From: Chaenocephalus aceratus
Taxonomy: Eukaryota; Chordata; Actinopteri; Perciformes; Channichthyidae
Assembly: GCA_023974075.1 (NCBI GenBank)
Contig: CM043791.1
Location: forward strand, 18,678,299 to 18,742,298
Length of the DNA: 64,000 bases
Direction of reading: 5' to 3'
Shown here: piece after piece, positions 59,160 through 64,000 of the stretch
How positions within the stretch are numbered: position 1 is the first letter of the stretch
Layout of the letters: the number at the start of each line of letters is the position of its first letter
The notes under the pieces: generated by a model
The model's input: only the letters and a program-made list of their open reading frames with translations
What the model was told of the DNA's origin: nothing
Database searches by the model: none
Made by a program: the position numbers and the translations under genes

Positions 59160-60180
59160 TTAATATTTAAATGAAGATGGTGTTACTGTCGCTGGATAAT
59201 TTAATAATCCGGTTTGGCAAGATAAGAGGGCAAGATTTCCATTAAAGTATTTAAAACATCAGAGTTTGACTTGGAACTGTACATGTCGTTTTAATGAGTT
59301 TGAACTAAGCTAATGTTTTTGTTTTTGATCTTTGTACTTTCTACAGTTTCCTTCTGTTTGTTGACAACTGAAATGTGATTGACTGGCGGCAAACTCGAGG
59401 GCTCCCTCTCGTGGCCAACAGGAGGCACTGCATGCTCGCATTAATTATTTCCATGCCATTATTGTTGTGTTCACCGAGTGAGTCAACAAGTGTGTCATCG
59501 AGCCTAAATGTGCTCTTCCTTTGACGGGAACAACCACAGATCTGTTTTGAGTAATTGTCCACATGTTTATATCCTCCCTGTCTGTAGAAAGACACGTTTC
59601 ATTGCATGAGTGTCACTACAAAATGCAGTCACATACTATAAAGATGTGGAAGTGAAATCAGAACGAAGGCTGAGGGTGATGGGTCTGCCATCACCCAAGT
59701 AAGGTGGATGGAGGTATGGTGGGAGGAGATCTGCATCTCCACTTTACCCCCCTGGCCACGATTTGGCACCTTTAGTTTTATTCATTTTAAATGTAAAACA
59801 CGTTCCACCACTTTCTTAGTCGGAAACTGAAAATATATTTAAAGCTCCAAAACGTAATCTTTACATGACATGCCTGGGATACTAGTATGACATTTACAAT
59901 GTATACTCTTTATAAGAACAAGGTTTATCAACCAACAGAGGCCACAGCAGGATTACTGTGCCCTCTAGTGATGAGTCAGGCGTGTGTGAAGGTGTTCCAA
60001 AGTTTAGTATTTCTTCATTAGCAGGAATGGTGGTGCACATATTTTAAAAAGGGTTATTCAATGTTGTAGGAAGAACAAATAACACCAAAGCAAGAACCTT
60101 TTATGATTTATGATAATTCAAAAACAGGGTAAGTGGGAGGGGGTTCATGTGGTGCTAATGGTTAGATAGGGAGAAAATAT
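59160..60180. other. Intergenic stretch, no gene recognised
   Basis: AT-rich sequence between the arhgef16 leader and the coiled-coil remnant. No open frame of interest on either strand. Confidence 0.4.
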
Positions 60181-60220
60181 GTTATTCTTCCTTTCTCCTT
60201 GACCTTGTCTGTTTTAAGGG

Positions 60221-61010
60221 TCAGCCCCTGAAAACCCAGAGAGAGCATATAATTTTAGTATTTTTTCTTTGAAAGGTTGAACAAAAATGATTAGCGTATG
60301 TATTTTGCAGGATCAGGAGCTTTACCTCCTTCTCCATCCTGCTCTCCTTGTAGAACCAGCCCTCCTCCTTGTAGAGCCACTCCTCCTCCTCCATCTCTCT
60401 GATATGTTTCCACACCTCCTGTGTTTTCCTCAAGCTCTCCTCCTTCTTCACTGTCTCAATCTGGCGGACCTTTGTGTCTATTGCTCTCACCTTGGCCAAG
60501 CTCTCCAGATTTCTCTTAACTCATTTCCTCTGACTCTGGTGATCTCATCCTCCTTTTCCTGGAGTACCTGGCTCACCTTCTTCTCAATTTCCTGCTGCAC
60601 AGTTTTCATTTTGGATATCTCCCTCTGTATAACACACAGTATCGTTTCATGTCATTGAAATGGTCTTGTTCCATGTTCCTGTCTTTTTTGACCTTCTCTA
60701 TCTCCATTCTCTGGGTGTGTAGAATTTCTGTCATAAAGCGGGTCTCCTCATGTTCTTTAGATGTTCTGTTTGACTTCATGTGCTGAGCGTGAAACATTTT
60801 TTGACTGGCTCTTGCAAACTCTAAAGCTTCAACCATGTCACATTTGACCACAAACATAGTTGACACTAAAAGGTCGTCCGGCAGCTCCTTGCTGGCTGTC
60901 TGTTCCATCAGAGCTGCATTTTCTGCAGCCAACTCCTTCATAACTGCTTTTGAGTTCAGAAGGGCTCGTTGCACGGCGTGTAGGATTCTGCATAGAGTCC
61001 ATTGGGAGTA
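60221..61010 (-). pseudogene. Coiled-coil protein coding remnant or mis-assembled exon(s), unidentified
   Basis: After a good acceptor (ttgtctttcag, exon start 61010) a charged, heptad-rich frame runs Q-Y-S-Q-W, M-K-E-L-A-A-E-N, K-D-R-N-M-E-Q-D-H-F to about 60640. It then continues in a second frame (R-E-I-S-K-M-K-T-V-Q-Q-E-I-E-K-K) and in a third (L-E-S-L-A-K-V-R-A-I-D-T-K-V-R-Q, then M-E-E-E-E-W-L-Y-K-E-E-G-W-F-Y), ending at a donor-like GAG|gtaaag near 60325. The consistent coiled-coil character across all three frames says this was one coding sequence with two frame breaks. I do not recognise the family. Either a decaying gene or sequence errors would explain it. Confidence 0.5.
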
Positions 61011-61099
61011 CTGAAAGACAACAATATGCATGTAATAGAGAAGTGAATGAAGTGTAGCAATTTGCAGCTGTTGAAAAGAGCCTTGCATAACTACAAGCA

Positions 61100-61613
61100 A
61101 ACAAATCCTTAATTCATTGCTTCAGCCTAAATATTCAGATTCTATATTTACTATATGGTTTATAAATGAAATCGTTTTTTCTATATTTCACTGAAATACC
61201 ATCACTTAATAGAAAAGTAAATACCCTCAACAGAAATCCACAAAAACTAAATGTAAAATTCAGCAACACAAAACATCTATATGACCTTGTTGTGTCGTAA
61301 AACTGAAAGCATTAGAACATTGTAAACTAAACATGAACAAATATTAAAAAATATAAACAATTGTGGAAATACAAAAAAAGTGATATCACACAATTGTCCC
61401 ACAGCCCACATTGTTTTAATACTGTTAATGTAAATACAATGGGGAAAACAAGTGGCCTTTCAGAGTATGGCTAGCTTATTCCTCTCTTTAAAATGAGTCA
61501 CACATTTGTTGAAGCATTGACAAAGAATTAAGGAATAACACAAAAACAAAGATGTTTAATATAAATGTAGGACAAAAACATTGCCTAAATGTGTCTCATG
61601 TTTATAAAGAAGC
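61100..61613. other. AT-rich spacer, no gene recognised
   Basis: Sequence between the coiled-coil remnant and the LINE tail, possibly an intron of the former. No open frame of interest. Confidence 0.4.
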
Positions 61614-64000
61614 TTACATTACATTACATTACATTGCATTTAGCTGACGCTTTTATCCAAAGCGACTTACAATAAGTGCGTTCGACCAACAAAATACAAA
61701 CTTGAAGAAAACAGAATCATATAAGTACATCAGGCTTCATAGAGCAAAAACATTTCAAGTGCTACTCAACTGGCTTTAGATAAGCCAGCCCTTTGTTAGT
61801 ATATAAGTGCTTTGTTAATAGTTCTATCGCTCGAAGTGGAGTCGAAAGAGATGAGTTTTCAGTCTGCGCCGGAAGGTGTGTAAGCTATCTGCTGTCCTGA
61901 TGTCAATGGGGAGCTCATTCCACCATTTTGGAGCCAGGATAGCAAACCCACGTGTTTTTGCTGATGGGAACTTGGGTCCCCTTCGCAGCGATGGTGCAGC
62001 GAGCCGTTTGGTTGATGCAGAGCGGAGTGCACGTGCTGGGGTGTACGGTTTAACCATGTCCTGGATGTAGGAAGGGCCAGATCCATTCGCAGCATGGTAC
62101 GCAAGTACCATTGTCTTGAAGTGGATTCTAGCAGTTACCGGAAGCCAGTGGAGGCAGCGGAGGAGCGGCGTGGTGTGGGAGAATTTAGGAAGGTTGAAGA
62201 CCAGACGAGCCGCTGCATTCTGGATGAGCTGCAGAGGTCGGATGGCACAGCAGGTAGACCAGCCAGGAGGGAGTTGCAGTAGTCTAGGCGTGAGATGACG
62301 AGAGCCTGGACCAGAACCTGCGTCGATTTCTGGGTCAGCTGGGGACGTATCCTCCTGCTGTTGTAAAGCGTGTATCTGCAGCAGCGGGTTGTAGCAGCGA
62401 TGTTTGCAGTGAAGGACAGGTTGTTATCTAGGGTCACACCCAGATTCCTTGCAGTCTGCGTCGGGGAAACAACAGAGGTGCCAATGTTGATTGTTAGGTC
62501 AAGAGTGGGACCATCTTTTCCCGGAAGGAAAAGCAGTTCAGTCTTGTCAAGGTTGAGCTTGAGGTGATGATCAGACATCCACTGAGAGATGTCAGCTAGA
62601 CAAGCAGAGATGTGTGCTACGACCTGGGTCTCTGAGCGGGGAAAGGACATAATTAATTGGGTGTCGTCAGTGTAGCAGTGGTATGAAAAACCATGCGGGC
62701 TAATGACTGATCCGAGCGAGTTTGTGTACAAGGAGAAGAGGAGGGGACCAAGAACAGAGCCCTGAGGGACCCCTGTAGTTAATTCACAAGGGTCGGACTC
62801 GGACCCTCTCCAAGTAACCCTGTAGGTGCGGTCTTTGAGGTATGAGGTGAGGAGGGAAAGTGCAGAGCCTGAAACTCCAAGTTCTTGGAGAGTGCGAAGG
62901 AGGATCTGATGATTCACCGTGTCGAATGCAGCAGACAGGTCCAACAGGATGATGACAGAGGAGAGGGAGGCTGCTTTAGCAGTGTGCAGTTCCTCAGTGA
63001 CAGCAAGGAGGGCAGTTTCTGTGGAGTGACCTGCCTTGAAACCAGACTGGTGCGGATCCAGAAGGTTGTTCTGATGGAGATAGCAGGAGAGTTGTTTAAA
63101 GACAGCGCGTTCAAGTGTTTTAGACAGGAACGGGAGGAGAGAGACAGGCCTGTAGTTTATAACATCAGACGGGTTGAGAGTGGGTTTCTTTCGGAGAGGG
63201 TTTACTCTTGCCTCCTTGAGACTGTTTGGAAAGTGACCAGAAGTTAGAGAAGTGTTGATGAAATGGGTGAGAAACGGTAGAATATCAGGAGCGATAGTCT
63301 GAAGGAGGTTTGAAGGGATAGGGTCCAGAGGACAGGTGGTAGGGCGGGCAGAGGTAATGAGGGTAAGAACCTCACTTGGAGAGAGAGGGGAAAAGGAGGT
63401 TAGTGTGCCGGTTGAAGGTGGGTCAGGTGATCCAGCGGTGAGTAGAGGTGAGTCAGAAAAAGAAGAGCGAATATCATCAACCTTTTTTTCAAAGTGGTTA
63501 ACAAAGTCGCTTGACAGAAGGGAGGAGGGGGAAGGGGCTTTGGGGGGGTCCAGGAGGGAGGAGAAGATGGAAAATAGTTTTTTGGGATTGGAATAGGAAG
63601 ATTGGATCTTATCTTGAAAGAAAGTGCTTTTTGCCTGAGAGATCGAAGAAGAGAAAGAGGAGAGGAGAGCCTGATAGGTTAGGAGGTCGTCACGGTGTTT
63701 GGATTTCCACCAGTTTCCGCTCTGCTGCCCGAAGGACGGTTCTATTAGCACGCAGTGCATCATTTAGCCAGGGAGCAGGAGGGGACTGACGAGCCTGCCG
63801 AGATGTGAGAGGACAGAGAGAGTCCATAGAGGATGAGAGAGTAGAGAGGAGAGTTTCTGCAGCAGAGTTTGGAGGCAGGAGTTGGAACGAGTCAGAGGAA
63901 GGGAGGGCTGAGAGCACCGATGAGGCAAAGGTAGAGGGGGAGAGGGAACGAAGGTTACGGCGGACAGGTGCAGGATGAGAAGAGATTAGTTTGTTATGTT
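61614..64000 (-). mobile_element. L2-like LINE, 3' 2.4 kb, truncated by the window edge
   Basis: Minus-strand element ending in a (TGTAA)n-type tail at 61614, preceded by the teleost L2 tail motif that reads CATTTAGCTGACGCTTTTA on the plus strand. The coding part covers the end of the endonuclease/linker region (63917-63690), reverse transcriptase (63763-62135) and C-terminal domain (62111-61824). The frame changes near 63715 and again near 62210, so it cannot encode an intact polyprotein. It is a different subfamily from the 4604-8080 element: the two share motifs but not long identity. Confidence 0.88.
61824..63917 (-). pseudogene. LINE reverse transcriptase polyprotein, frameshifted
   Basis: In the 542-codon frame from 63763: N-Y-R-P-V-S-L-L at about 203-210, [10 protein letters not shown] at 273-282, [10 protein letters not shown] at 331-340 and the catalytic box as Y-T-D-D at 364-367 instead of the usual Y-A-D-D. 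The thumb region (L-N-L-D-K-T-E-L-L-F) is present. Near 62210 the frame shifts: the expected I-Q-N-A-A-A-R-L-V-F-N-L lies one frame over and leads into the C-terminal stretch ending F-R-L-H-F-E-R at 61824. A further shift near 63715 separates the upstream linker (63917-63690). Confidence 0.8.

Overview
The window is nuclear DNA from a ray-finned fish, almost certainly a teleost. The protein-coding genes are split by canonical GT..AG introns and are vertebrate in type (taf10, ybx1, arhgef16, an outer-dynein-arm docking coiled-coil gene). The intergenic DNA carries a typical teleost transposon mix: L2/Jockey-like LINEs, a Tc1 element, hAT-type MITEs, a TTAA-flanked MITE and a THAP-bearing P-element-like transposon. 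All exon coordinates below were read by hand from splice signals and reading-frame continuity. No search was run.

Layout. Positions 1-8100 hold the 3' end of one LINE, a probable first exon of a minus-strand gene with its promoter (3542-3740), and a broken LINE on the minus strand (4604-8080). Positions 8221-9023 are a piggyBac-like MITE. From 9030 to 13979 I see no gene. Positions 13980-17353 are a DNA transposon with a Myb-like ORF, into which a 2.08 kb P-element-like transposon has inserted (14173-16250).

The genic core follows: an ODAD1/CCDC63-type gene (+, 18152-23322), a Gfo/Idh/MocA-family dehydrogenase (-, 24121-28956), taf10 (+, 31375-34457), a small two-exon gene of unknown function (+, 35300-37539), ybx1 (+, 40724-44552) and arhgef16 (-, 45994-58070, 14 coding exons, with a Tc1 copy and a hAT MITE in the intron between coding exons 5 and 6). 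Positions 60221-61010 hold coiled-coil coding sequence with frame breaks on the minus strand. From 61614 to the window edge lies a long L2-like LINE on the minus strand. One 100-N gap sits at 36803-36902.

The genes do not form a pathway: they are a general transcription/chromatin factor (TAF10), a nucleic-acid chaperone (YBX1), a ciliary structural protein, a predicted dehydrogenase and a Rho GEF. The most notable points are the nested P-type transposon with clean TIRs and 8-bp target duplication, several perfect short hairpins that look like template-switch scars, and single-base frame breaks near the ends of taf10 and ybx1 that probably reflect assembly errors but deserve checking.
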